Source: Schizophyllum amplum (lineage: Eukaryota; Basidiomycota; Agaricomycetes; Agaricales; Schizophyllaceae). From it: a stretch of 64,000 nucleotides of DNA. Location: positions 310,001 through 374,000 of the forward strand of contig VDMD01000007.1 of assembly GCA_007026445.1 (NCBI GenBank), given 5' to 3'. Below, piece by piece: positions 35,323-45,869 of this stretch; positions within the stretch are counted from its first letter, which is position 1, and the number at the start of each line of letters is the position of its first letter. The notes under the pieces are model-generated. The model did not search any database. It was given only the letters and a program-made list of their open reading frames with translations, and was not told where the DNA came from. A program made the translations under genes and the position numbers.

Positions 35323-36279
35323 CTATGCGAAAACGCCAGAGCTCTTGATGAGTCCGACCCAGCTCCTCGCAACGTAGTCGCCGTATGTGGCAACATCTCC
35401 AAGAGCGGACCTGGCCTTCGAAGAGGTAACGAGTAGCGAGTCAAGGAAGGAATGCGCTGTCTCGGGGGATGACAATTGGTGGAGCTCTGGAAGTTGTTTA
35501 GTGACGTTTGAAGAGACCGCAAGGGGCAGAACGAGACGACGCGCCTGCTGCGCCGTAGATCATGGCAAGGGACGCTCGCCGCGCGTGCCACTCCAGCTGC
35601 AAATCCATGAGCCAGAGTAGTTTTGGGAGAGATGAAAAAGCTCGCCTGTATAGCTTTGTCTTTGGAGAGATAGGCAGCCTCGTCCGCGACGCGCGCGGTG
35701 TGCTTCAATGCAGGCAGCGGATCCAGAGGCGGTATGCCGCTTTCGGGAGACGCCAGCAGGGCAAATGCCTACGGTTCGAGTTGAGCGTAGTCCTTCTACA
35801 CATCCCGCACATCTCAACGATATACGCACCTCAGGCAAATGCTCCAACACCGGCTCGTTCCAACTTAGGCGCGTGTGCAAGGCGAGCGAAACAGTCATGG
35901 GCACGCCATTAGCGTTCGTCTTCAATGTCTGAAGACCTTCGTCGAGCCAGGCATTGATGAGAGTCTTCTGCGCTGCGTTTCCTGAGCCAAAGAGGGCGGA
36001 TACCGCGGAGTCCGAGAGCGGCTCTGCGTGCGGCTGGGGGAGGGAGAGCACCGATCGCGCGAGTGCGTCGCGAGTGAAGCCATGCGTGCGGACGAGGGGA
36101 ACCGCGAGCTTCAAAAGTTCCCTGCCAGAGCGTAAGTCATCTCGGCGCCACCACCACATATCTCAGTCTCCTCACCTGGAGGAGGCCTGCATGACGAGGA
36201 CGTTGGTCACTGGTGTCGAAGGCAAGCGCGGGGACGCGGGCCGTAGCCCGATCTGACGACTCGGCATCTTCCGGCTCAT
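35323..36279 (-). CDS. COQ9: Ubiquinone biosynthesis protein COQ9
   Basis: Mitochondrial lipid-binding protein that supports Coq7 in the coenzyme Q synthome. Exon 1 (MSRKMPSRQIGLRPASPRLP...) is a basic presequence. Exon 2 begins ELLKLAVPLVRTHGFTRDAL, and LSDSAVSALFGSGNAAQKTLI is the family's conserved N-terminal region. Later exons give HTARVADEAAYLSKDKAIQ and LEWHARRASLAMIYGAA, the lipid-binding helix region, ending in SFLDSLL and YGDYVARSWVGLIKSSGVFA before the stop. About four introns are needed. COQ9 is divergent from HCR1 with 118 bp between the start codons. Confidence 0.9.
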
Positions 36280-36397
36280 TGTGAACGCAATCGAACCTCC
36301 CTTTGTTGTTGCACATATCGCACGATACCGCATTCCTCGCGCAGCTGACCTCTGCTGTAAAATATTCGCAGACTCGTCTTTACTTTGATATATCGAT
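36280..36397. promoter_or_regulatory. Divergent promoter COQ9 / HCR1
   Basis: 118 bp separate two divergent ATGs, so the region must serve both genes. It is AT-richer than its surroundings, without a clear TATA box. Confidence 0.45.
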
Positions 36398-37400
36398 ATG
36401 TCTGAAGAGTGGGGTGTGTATATCTCTCCTCGACGATCGCGCCCACGCCTTCTCATCTCGTCCACACAGACGGTTCCGACGACGAGACCCCGCAGAAGGC
36501 GGTCTCCCCGCCCCCAAAGGTCATCCCAAAGGCCAAGCCCTCGAAATGGGAGGGTGAAGATGAGGAGGGGAGCGTCGCGGTAAGCCGATCGTACCCCCAG
36601 GACGACTGATCGCATCGATGTCTGACGCGATCAGCACAGAGCGACTGGGATGAGTCTTCCGACGAGGAGGAGAAGCCCGCATCTGCACCCGTCGCCCCGC
36701 CAAAAAAGAAGGGCAACTTGAAGCAGAAGCTCGCGGAGAAGGAGGCGGCGAAGGCCGCACGGAAGGCTGCGGGGGAGGACTCGGAGGGCTACGACTCGGA
36801 CGCGGTGCTCGATCCCCGCGAAAAAGCGCGGTTGGACAAGGAGCGCGAGCTCAACTCTGATCTCAACAATGCAGCCGAGCTCTTTGGCGCAGCAGCACTC
36901 GGCGGTGCGTCCCCACCTACATATCTCCATCCTCTCTGAGTGTACTGATCTTCATTCGCTCACACAGGCACGTCCTCGACCGAGCTCGACGCCATCTTGT
37001 CCTATCAGCCACGAACAAAGGAGGACTTCCAGAAGCTCTCCGGGATGATCATCGAGACCGTCATCAAGCGACATCAGAGCAAGCCGCTATACTCGCAATT
37101 TGTCGAGCACCTCGTGCGCGAGCTCGCGATGCCCCTGCGCGACGTCGAGGTCCGCAAGGCCGCGAGCGGGCTCACCACGCTGGCGAACGAGAAGCAGAAG
37201 GAGCAGCGGGACAAGGCCAGCGGGAAGAAAAAGCCCAAGGCGGCTGCGAAACCGGCGCTTGGAGCAGCGAAGGCATCCAGCAAGTGCGTATACCCTCGAT
37301 ACGACGTATATCTCGCGATTAACCTCCATATAGGTTCGATACGAACACATACGAGGAATCGTTGGACGACTTCGGTACCAATGCAGACGATTTCATGTAG
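36398..37400 (+). CDS. HCR1: Translation initiation factor eIF3 subunit j
   Basis: eIF3j/Hcr1, a loosely bound eIF3 subunit acting in 40S binding, start-site fidelity and recycling. The first exon encodes MSEEW and joins to DGSDDETPQKAVSPPPK. The acidic N-terminus (SDWDESSDEEEKP) is typical. KGNLKQKLAEKEAAKAARKA is a charged helix. The core reads LNNAAELFGAAALGG, LDAILSYQPRTKEDFQKL, YSQFVEHLVRELAMPLRD and VEVRKAASGLTTLANEKQKE. The end is basic, followed by a last exon FDTNTYEESLDDFGTNADDF with the family's acidic C-terminal tail. Length (about 260 residues) is normal. Confidence 0.95.
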
Positions 37401-37679
37401 AGTTTTTATGCGTCACGTATATATTTGATTGACCACTCTGATCATACGTTGGCCTTGGAGGACTGCATCAGCTATCGTCCGCCTTGAGAGACCACCCCGA
37501 CTACGCAAACAGTCCGAGGGAGCTGAACCGGAAGATAGACTGGCGTGAGTCCCGCATCCCTCTCATTGTCAGAAAATCTATCTTCTAGCGACCATATCTC
37601 TAAGCAGTCATACAAGGGGAAGTACAGATACTCATTACATGCGAATTATATGCCGCCTCAGGGAACCTTCGACAGCGAC

Positions 37680-38418
37680 TTAAAGTGCCGTCTGGCGATT
37701 TACGCGCACATCCGAAGCCACAAACACCAGGCTGGTTATACGTCTGCTGTCTATCCGCGGATCCAGCAGCTCGGACTCAATCCTGGTGAGTGGGTCAGTT
37801 ACACGCCCGACGACATCCAGTATTTCCAAGCCATACAAACAACAGAAAAGTCACTCACCTCACCGCAACAGTTTTATGTCTCTCGAAGAGCGCGGGGTGC
37901 CCCGACGGCGTTGCCCTCTGTATCCCGCGGATCACGTACATGCCGCCTAAGGAGCCGTCCTGCAATAAAAAGTGAGCATTGCGCACTAGACGACGAAGAC
38001 GAAGAACGATTGGAAATGGACATGGATCGATATGGAAAAACAAACCCACCCTCAACGTCGCATCCCCCGGCACCTCTTGCGCTTGCACCCACTCCACCCT
38101 CAGCCCCCGCGGCCCAGCGCTCTGTCGCATCGCCAGCACCATCTGCGCGAGGTGCGGCCGGGAGAGCGGGGCGCCGTTGACCGAGCCCTCGAGCCGCTCG
38201 GCGAAGGTATCTTCGATGGCGCGTAGGGCGGCGGCGTCGCTCGCGGCCTCGAACACGGCGCGGATGTGCGCGGTGGACCAGTCGGTGAGGGTTTTGAGGC
38301 GGAATTGGGTGGATGGGTGTAGTGCTGGTGGCGAATATGGCGTTGACGACGGGTAGAGCGAGTGCGGCAGCGGGTGCAGGCCAGGGTGGGCGATGTCGAA
38401 GGGGGTCTCGGTTTGCAT
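37680..38418 (-). CDS. NTF2-like small hypothetical protein
   Basis: Three exons splice cleanly to about 190 residues. Exon 1 starts MQTETPFDIAHPGLHPLPHS and contains RLKTLTDWSTAHIRAVFEAA and LRAIEDTFAERLEGSVNG. Intron 1 (GTGGGT...GCAG) joins to DGSLGGMYVIRGIQRATPSG. Intron 2 starts after VAVR with GTGAGT and joins to IESELLDPRIDSRRITSLVF followed by VASDVRVNRQTAL and stop. The order helix, helix, then beta strands ending RRITSLVFVASD fits an NTF2/SnoaL-like fold. No catalytic residues can be named. Open frames on the opposite strand are its shadow. Confidence 0.6.
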
Positions 38419-38514
38419 GGTGAGTAATAAGGGTGGGCGAGGTCAAGAAGATCACGGGCGAAGACTATCGCAGGCCAGAGGTGAGGAGGTATGTAGCTGA
38501 AAACTTCCCCGCTT

Positions 38515-38520
38515 TATAAG
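38515..38520 (+). promoter_or_regulatory. TATA box upstream of orphan exon
   Basis: TATAAG lies 73 bp upstream of an ATG at 38593 that opens a ten-codon frame ending at a splice-donor-like GTGAGC. Confidence 0.45.
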
Positions 38521-38592
38521 TAGGCGCTCCCTCTCCAGAATCCGCGCTTCAACGGCCCTCCCTCGGCGACTCATCGAGCCAAACACACGCAC

Positions 38593-38623
38593 ATGTCGAC
38601 GGGGATCATCCTATACGCCATCT
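38593..38623 (+). pseudogene. Orphan first exon (possible disrupted gene)
   Basis: ATG at 38593 encodes MSTGIILYAI, then TA followed by GTGAGC, a good donor. A TATA box sits upstream and the hydrophobic start suggests a small membrane protein. I found no matching downstream exon before the next gene's promoter (about 40100). The rest may have been lost or replaced by the decayed sequence that follows. Confidence 0.3.
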
Positions 38624-39289
38624 AGTGAGCCTCGCTACGCCCTGCCCACACGAAAAGGCCCTCTTCCCCCCATAGCGGACGCATAAATCGGCACATCCGT
38701 TATGCGTAAGGTGTCCTCGGAATACGCGAGGAGTTGCCTCCGCGGGCGCCCCTGGATGTGTAACGCGAGCCTATGCGCTTCGTGCACTTCTGCGCATGCA
38801 ATGGCCTTGTAATGGCCTACGAGGGCCAAGCGAAGACGGGTCCGCGCCTGCATCGATGGAGATGTAACTCGGCGGACGCATAAGCAAGCTCGCGCTCCCT
38901 CCGCCGACGGATCATCTGCAGACGTAAAGAGGCAGGATAAGGACTGGCAGAGAAGAACGAACATCAGGAACAAGGCGTGCGTCAGCGAAGGGAGGAGATT
39001 TGCGAGGGTAAACGTCGATCTGTGAGGCGCCGAGAAGGAGGATTGGCGTACCTGTTTTTGGGACAAAGACGTCACGCTTCCCCAGAACTGTGAGATGCGA
39101 AGACTCCGAATCTTCAGTCACGGGGCATCCGTCCAGGCCGACCCACCGCTGGTGACGAGGAACAAAGACAATGCGAGTAGTCCTGCAGGTTCAGTTCCGA
39201 GGACATGAAGACGCACCTGGCAGGTATGACGCGAGATAACTTAGCCAAAATTAAGCTCCAGGCAGGTCCTACCTCCGCGCTTTTGCCAA
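38624..39289. other. Stretch without recognisable gene
   Basis: Contains small inverted motifs (ACGCATAA at about 38685 against TTATGCGT at about 38700) and a short tandem AATGGCCT duplication near 38803-38815. Nothing else can be supported. Confidence 0.4.
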
Positions 39290-40020
39290 GAACAGAGGTG
39301 AAGGATGGTTCGTTCAGAATCGTCAGACTCGCCTCGCGCTGGGCTCGAAAGGGCTTCTGCTGGAGGAGGATCCCCAGCCCGAGATCCCCGAGAGCGCTTT
39401 TGAACGTCAGCGCGAAGCAGAGCTCGAGGAGGAAAGATCGTCAAAGAACGCGAGAGGTTCGCGAAGAGGACAGAACCCTCTTGAGGACAATCCTATGGAT
39501 CCCGGGCCCGCGCTGGCAAAACGCTTTGAGTAGGAAGATCGATATCGCTACGACGCGCGACCTACCTGTACCTTGATTCCGAGGCTTCGCAGGGAGGCAT
39601 AGGTCGCACATCCGAGGAGTTGATGGTCGCCCAAGAGAAAGTACTCCGCGCTGCTGCATACGAGAAGCTTCGAGCGAGGTAGAAAGCGTTCGGCCAGTCG
39701 CGTTCATCACCGAGAGGGCCTCACTGTCGATTTCCGCGTAGCTCGTGGGGGTCGAGGACCGCGGCCTTGCGCGTGCAGTACGATATGAAAGGTCTCGACT
39801 GGAGGTACACAACGACGATGGAAACACGCGTCTGTGATCATGGCCACGCCGGTGGAGGCCTGCGGTCACCCCGCAATTCAAGCCAGCAAAGGGCTTTAGT
39901 TCTCGACAGCGAAGATCCAGCGACTCCTCATGAGTCCAAGGAGGATCTTGGGTACTCACACCGCCAAGGAGAAGACTTCGTCCTGGGGTCGGACTAATGT
40001 GATGGAAGACAAGAGGAAGT
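39290..40020 (+). pseudogene. Decayed coding sequence, retroelement-like
   Basis: Blocks with coding character occur on the + strand, broken by stops and frame changes. One reads QTRLALGSKGLLLEEDPQPE to NPMDPGPALAKRFE then a stop near 39529. The next, shifted, reads ATYLYLDSEASQGGIGRTSE to LRAAAYEKLRAR then a stop. A further one near 39870-40020 reads FSTAKIQRLLMSPRRILGTH to NVMEDKRKS with a stop. The order and composition suggest one former protein, possibly gag-like, but I recognise no domain. Confidence 0.4.
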
Positions 40021-40207
40021 CCTAAAAAGGAAGAGAGGTCATCAACGCGTGATAAGATAAGCTGTCCGCGATCGTCGAGACGCGTCGCCAGGATGACGCG
40101 CCCCGCTCCTCTTCTTTCCTTCCTACCACCAGCTCCCTCTTGCAAATCAGCTCAAACCTGCAACTCCCTAGCAGCCCCTCTACGAGACGCGTGAATCACC
40201 AGCTGCC

Positions 40208-40900
40208 ATGTCCTCCGAAGCTCCCAAAACTGCTCTGTCCTCCGGAGCCGCCACGTCTAACGTCGGACCCGCTGGCACGCCCTCCGGAGCCGCCATGTCC
40301 CCACCAGCCGCGACCACACACGCTCCAGGCTACACCCCCAACTTCTTCTCCGAACACAGCGTCGTCATCGACCGCCCAATAGACGAAGTCTTCAAGATGA
40401 TTGGCACCGAGTCGGGCGCGGAGCAGGTGACGCGCCTGTCCGCGCTCTGCACGCGCTTTGACATGCTCAAGCGCGATGAGGTGAACCTGCCGGAGGGGCA
40501 GGCGCTGCAAGACGCGGCGGTGCGCACGTTGAAGGCCTCGGACGACACCATCGCAGCACCCACCGGTACCCCCGCATCCACTGCCCCCACACGCCGCCTC
40601 CCCCGCCAGCATTTTTCTATGACCGAGACCATCCCCATCCTCCTCGGCTACAAGCACGACGTCCTCATCGTCGGCACGCTCACCTGGGACGCGGCCGCGC
40701 GCGTCGCACTGTACGAGAGCGAGGCCGACCAGGGCGTGCTTGTCTGGAAGCTGCGCAGATTCGAGGAGGTCGAGAACGGGAAGACGCGCGTCACCGAACG
40801 TATAGAGGGCAAGTGCAGCGCTATCTTGCGACTCATTGTGCAGAGGGAGACGACGAAGGGGCACCACGCGCATATGGACGCATACCATACGTTATTTTGA
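40208..40900 (+). CDS. Hypothetical protein, START/SRPBCC-like
   Basis: Intronless 230-residue protein. A Ser/Ala/Pro/Thr-rich N-terminus (about 1-40) precedes NFFSEHSVVIDRPIDEVFKM, which resembles the first strand and helix of SRPBCC-type cavities (the 'I-x-x-P-x-x-x-V' pattern). Later strands are QHFSMTETIPILLGYKHDV and RVALYESEADQGVLVWKLRR, ending in KTRVTERIEGKCSAILRLIV and a short tail HAHMDAYHTLF. These alternate hydrophobic strands and a final helix fit the fold, but ligand and role are unknown. The pyrimidine-rich leader just upstream fits a promoter. Confidence 0.7.
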   Translation: MSSEAPKTALSSGAATSNVGPAGTPSGAAMSPPAATTHAPGYTPNFFSEHSVVIDRPIDEVFKMIGTESGAEQVTRLSALCTRFDMLKRDEVNLPEGQALQDAAVRTLKASDDTIAAPTGTPASTAPTRRLPRQHFSMTETIPILLGYKHDVLIVGTLTWDAAARVALYESEADQGVLVWKLRRFEEVENGKTRVTERIEGKCSAILRLIVQRETTKGHHAHMDAYHTLF

Positions 40901-41108
40901 GCGTGCTGTTCTGTTTGTGAGATATAGGAACATTAATATTTTGGCTGGATGAGGACCGACGCGCTCTGCATACACACGTACACGAATTATCGAGCACGTA
41001 CACGCACGACGAGAAAACACGGAATTTGACCACGAGTGAGGCCGAACACTTGTTCCATTGCTATTCGTTAGATATATACGTGATGCTCACAAGCGGATAT
41101 GCCCCGCA

Positions 41109-42094
41109 CTAGATCGAGAAAGATGATTGCATGGCGTCGAATGTCGAGTTCGCATTGGTCGATGGCATCCAAGCACGAAGGAGGTTCTCGCCAGGTATAG
41201 GGATGTTCTTTTCACGCCTGTAGTATATGCATGTCAGTGACGGTGGCATATGGCAGAAGCGATGGACTTACAATTCACGAACTGTTACGTTGTAAACATT
41301 TGGTCAGGTGAGTATGGAGATGGGACACAGTGAAGCGTACCGCGGATGATGAAATTGGCGAGGATAGCGAAGAACAGCAGGACGCTGACAGTGATGGGTC
41401 CTGCTATGGCATCTACGATCATGGTCAGTATACACAGTTGCATGGTACGGGGCAAACGAACCAAAGTGGCCTGGGTCTCTCCTACGTATCTTGGTGATGC
41501 GGTGCTGGTAGATCATGTATCCGTAGATCTGGAAGGTACACTGTGAGTGAGCGTAGGGCGTGACTAGGGTATGACACGCACCAGCACGCCTATGCTGATC
41601 AAGGCGTAAACATACGCCATGTATCTTGCGACCTTATCCTTGGACGCATTGAAAAGCGCCAGAGAGAGGGCGCCCAGTAGGACGGCCATGTTTAGCCAGG
41701 ACACCCAAGCTGTCACAGATGTAAGCTTGCCGTCGAGCACCATAGAGAGTCTGTACTCACTGCGCTCGTTCGCGAACCAGACCTTGCCCTCCACCCTGAT
41801 TGGTGTCGCGATCTTCTTTGGGACGCGCACCGCGGGCGGGAGACTGTTGATAGCGTGGTAGTCCGCCACGGTCGGCCGGTTCCCGTCCCCATCAGTGTCT
41901 GCATCAGGGATGTTGTCCTCCCGCGTGTAGCGAGCGGGGCGCGATGTGTGGGGGAGCTTCGCAAGCGCCGCGGGAGAGAAGGGGTGAAGACTCTCCGCCA
42001 TGACATGCCAAGAGCGGCGGATGAGCGATTCAGACTGCGGCCGAGGTGGGTCGACTAGTAAGTTGCCCTGCGGTCTCGCGGCGGAGGTGGCCAT
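41109..42094 (-). CDS. VTC1: Vacuolar transporter chaperone VTC1-like protein
   Basis: Small membrane subunit (DUF202) of the VTC complex, which makes and translocates polyphosphate into the vacuole. The conserved core starts KKIATPIRVEGKVWFANERT, which joins across an intron to WVSWLNMAVLLGALSLALFN. It continues through KDKVARYMAYVYALISIGVL, the loop YQHRITKIRRRDPGHF (basic, facing the polyP path) and the third segment SVLLFFAILANFII. Three membrane segments result. The N-terminal extension of about 85 residues and the C-terminal tail (NIPIPGENLLRAWMPSTNAN) are longer than in yeast Vtc1. The start is ATG at 42094. It is divergent from SIS1. Confidence 0.88.
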
Positions 42095-42394
42095 CGTTGC
42101 AAGCGATGAGGAAGAGCAGACAGCGAAAGAAAAGACGAGGAGTGCATTTCACGAAGACGAACGTGCGTCGGGCAATCGGCCCGTCTCTACCGTTGCATTG
42201 ATGCCATCAAGTTTGCACGTTTTCCCACTGTGACGTCAGCACGTGGCGTCGAAGTCGCTGGAACTTGCTCGAGGGATTGAGACTTGTGCGCCCAACAGTA
42301 CAAAATGTCGACGACAGTTGTCTCCGCTCTTTGTTTTCATCCAGTACCCCGCATCTACAACGCACGTCTGCATAGACGATAACGAACAAGAAGC
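42095..42394. promoter_or_regulatory. Divergent promoter VTC1 / SIS1
   Basis: 300 bp between divergent start codons. I looked for heat-shock elements for SIS1 and found no convincing nGAAnnTTCn pair. Confidence 0.4.
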
Positions 42395-43724
42395 ATGGGC
42401 ACCGACTACTACAAGCTCCTCGGCGTCGACAAGTCGGCCGACGACGATGCTATCAAGCGAGCGTACAAGAAGATGGCCCTCAAATGGCATCCGGACCGGA
42501 ACAAGGGTTCAGAGGAGGCGTCGCAGAAGTTCAAGGAGGTGCGTGCGGCAGTCAACTCCAGTCGAGACGTACGCTAATCGACTCCGCAGATCTCTGAAGC
42601 CTTCGAGGTCTTGAGCGACAGCAATAAGCGCGCTATATATGACCAGTTCGGAGAGGAAGGCCTGAAGGGCGGAGGAGGCCCCCCACCAGGTGCTGGAGGT
42701 CCTTCTGGCTTCAGCGGCTTCCCCGGAGGCCCTGGCGGTCATACCTTCACATTCACCTCAGGGCCGGGCGGCTTTGGAGGCGGAGGAAGCGGGGGCTTCA
42801 ACCCCACGGATCCCAACCGGATATTCGAGTGCGTGCCCCACCCCTATCTGTGTTCTTCCCCCTTGCTAACATCCACCCTAGACAGATATTCGGCGGAGGT
42901 CTCGGCGGCTTTGGCATGGGCGGTATGGGCGGCGGCATGGGAGGCTTCCCCGGGATGGGCGGCGGCTCACGCTCGGGACGCAGCACCCCACGGCGCGCGC
43001 AATCCATGTTTGCCGACGACGATGACGAAGACATGGATGGCTCCTTCGGGGGCTTCGGCGGCATGCCCGGTGGGATGGGCGGCATGGGCGGTGGGCGCCC
43101 TCGCGCATCAACGCAGAAGAGCCAGGCGCCGCCAGAGATCACTCGACCACTCAAGGTGTCGCTCAATGACCTGTACGCCGGGGCGGTAAAGCATCTCAAG
43201 ATCGGCCGTCGGTTGCTGGATGGCACCACGGAGGACAAGGTGCTGGAGATCCAGATCCATCCAGGGTGGAAGAGTGGCACGAAGATTCGTTTCCCGAGGG
43301 CAGGTGAGTCGACTCGCGTCCGTCTCGTAGAAACCCCCGCTGATATGCATTCACAGGAAACGAACAAATCGGTGGAGAAGCGCAGGACCTCGTCTTCGTC
43401 GTCGAAGAGAAGCCGCATGACCGCTTCAAGCGCGAGGGCAATGACCTCGTTGCGAGCGTCCCCATCCCCCTGGTTGACGCCCTCACGGGATCGTCCACGG
43501 GGAAGTTCGTCGTCGAGCACCTCGACGGCCGCAAGTTGCAGGTTCCCGTACCCGCAGGCATCGTCAAGCCTGGGCAGGAGACAACCGTGCCGGGCGAGGG
43601 GATGCCCATCCGGAAAGATGGGCAGGTGCGCCGGAAGGGCGACCTGATTGTCAAGTGGGACGTCAAGTTCCCCGAGCGTCTCACCCCGACGCAGAAGGAG
43701 GGCCTTCGTAAAGTTCTCGCATAA
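42395..43724 (+). CDS. SIS1: Class B J-protein, SIS1-type Hsp40
   Basis: Co-chaperone of cytosolic Hsp70 with roles in translation and prion/aggregate handling. The J domain reads [36 protein letters not shown] (HPD present) and [23 protein letters not shown]-rich region follows, then a G/M-rich stretch ([20 protein letters not shown]) typical of Sis1. The acidic [11 protein letters not shown] leads to the C-terminal domains [54 protein letters not shown] and [12 protein letters not shown]. No zinc-finger region is present, confirming class B. Three introns. An antisense open frame across it is a composition artefact. Confidence 0.96.
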
Positions 43725-44181
43725 GCGGGGCACCTCTCGCGTGAGCGGTTGACGTTCACCCCCTGGGGAACTGCAATAATGGCTGAGCATTGGCTCTCGC
43801 CGGATTACAGTACTGTAATATGATATCCTTATTCACTTTCGCACTCTTCCTTCGCACTTTTCGGACACCTGCATAGCATGTTGTACTTGTATCCTGTTCA
43901 ATATCAATACTAGGCATTTGATTTGAGATGTCTTCGTTCGGGGCTTGGTTGAAATATCGAGAGGTGGCGAGCGCCAGGAAGCGTCGCCAAACGACCAAAT
44001 ATTTGCTCATTGGAGTCGGCAATTGCCGCGTGTCTTCGTGCAAGGCGCCGGACAGTTCACGGTCCGAACCAACGTCTAGCCCTTGCCTCTTCTCATAACT
44101 CGAACTTGTACCTCTGGCAGCATTATCCACGACTGACCATACTCCTTCCTTCATCCGTGAACATCTTCACTACCACCTACG
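43725..44181. other. Intergenic region SIS1 / CAP2
   Basis: 457 bp with the SIS1 3' end and the CAP2 promoter. No gene is recognised. Confidence 0.5.
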
Positions 44182-45869
44182 ATGGCCGATCTCGTGGATA
44201 GCATGCTCGACCTGATGCGGCGTCTGCCGCCAACGCGTACGGAGGAGAACGTCGACGCGCTCATCAGGATCTGTCCCGACTATGTGCGTGGTTGACGATC
44301 TACTTCCTTTCGCTGTAACTGACATGAACTGTACCTCCCATCCTCTCATTCTGCGTCCGTGTTTACCGCTTCCCTCGTTCACGACGCCATCCTACGAACA
44401 TCCTCCTGCTACACCGACCACCATCCTATCGCATGCCTGCGTGACGGCTGCCGTGGCTCATGCACACACCACGCGACTATAGGCAGACGATCTCCTCGGC
44501 AGCGTCGACCAGCCGCTCAAGCTCATGCACGATCGCGAAGCGGGGCGCGAGTACCTCGCGTGTGACTACAACAGAGATGGGGACAGCTATCGGTGCGTGT
44601 CATGGGAAACTTCTCACTGGAGGATTCCTGAGCCTCCCTGAATCCGTCTATACTCATCGAGTCTCTCCATCCTTTGAATATCTTCATTCATCCAGGTCTT
44701 CACGCATCGAGGTCGTCCCGACTGACGCACGGTTCACAGATCTCCATGGACGAACGAATACGACCCGCCGCTGGACGACGGCACCCTACCTGGTCCGAAA
44801 TTGCGCAAGCTGGAGGTGACGGCGAACGAGGCCTTTGACACGTATCGCGAAATGTGCGTGTCTTCTCTGATTTCCAGGCGCGTGCTGACTTTTCTTCATT
44901 CCCTGCTTGCACCCTTTGCCGTCACCCTTCCCCATCTATCGAACCATCCTCCGCTTGTCCGACTGTCGCCTTCTATACCCGTGCGCATCATCGCAGGTAC
45001 TACGAGGGTGGCGTCTCCTCCGTATACCTTTGGGACCTGGAAGATGGTGGCTTTGCGGGCGTCGTGCTGCTGAAGAAGTCGATGGCGCCGTCGTCACCAT
45101 CCGAGCCCTCAGGATCGTGGGACTCGATCCATGTCTTCGAGACCGCAGAGCGTGGGAGGCAGGTGAGTGATACATTCTTTTTCTACACTGCGACCCAGTA
45201 ACATGCCTCATCCATCACTCGCGCTGACACCCTCTCAGGCCCACTACAAACTCACGTCGACCGTCATGCTCCAGCTCGTCACTCGCAAGAGCTCCGAGGG
45301 CCAGGGCGGCGAGCAGAAGGAGAAGGAGAAGGCGGGCCCCGATAGCTGGAAACGCGACGGAGAGGTGACACTGAGCGGGAGTATGACAAGACAGGTCAGT
45401 ACCCTTCAGTTGAAATGCTCAAAGGCGCTTTCGCGCGCCGCAGTGCACGGCTGGCCCGCGATGCGCCTTGCAGACCTAACCATCAGGTCACCAACGCGTT
45501 CCTATCTTTACTAACCCGCCGCCCCAGACGGAGCAGGACTGGCCGCTGCACGACACGCAGTCACACATCACAAACACCGGGCGCATGATAGAGGAGATGG
45601 AGAACAAGATGCGGAATTTGCTGCAGGAGGTGCGTGTTGCTGCTTCGTGGGATGTCGAGTGCTTTCGACTTCATCAGTGCCGGCTGCTATGGTTTCTTGT
45701 CTAAATTCTGGGCACTCTCGTTTCCAACGGTTGCTCATCCATCTCATCCCAGGTCTACTTCGGTAAAACACGCGACATCGTGTATGATCTACGCAGCGTC
45801 GACGATCTGGAGAATGCGCGCAAACAGCGCGAGTTGCAGAAGGAGCTCGTGGGCTTTATCAAGCGGTGA
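44182..45869 (+). CDS. CAP2: F-actin capping protein beta subunit
   Basis: Caps actin filament barbed ends as a heterodimer with the alpha subunit. It starts [20 protein letters not shown] and continues [60 protein letters not shown] and [20 protein letters not shown], all signature blocks. Then [65 protein letters not shown] and [20 protein letters not shown]; the C-terminus ELVGFIKR is short. Seven or so introns are spliced by eye. Length is near 285-290 residues. A charged insert ([14 protein letters not shown]) in a surface loop is the only oddity. Confidence 0.96.

Noticed and set aside
37545..38180. 211-codon open frame on + strand, and possible + strand spliced gene from 37460
   Set aside because: The minus strand gives a three-exon NTF2-like protein with good splice sites over the same bases; the + frame has no upstream ATG or domain.
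39441..40145. 234-codon open frame on - strand
   Set aside because: No domain, odd composition; the + strand blocks look more like former coding sequence.
42798..43790. 330-codon open frame on - strand
   Set aside because: Antisense to the SIS1 Gly-rich and C-terminal domains; proline-rich composition is the complement of glycine codons.
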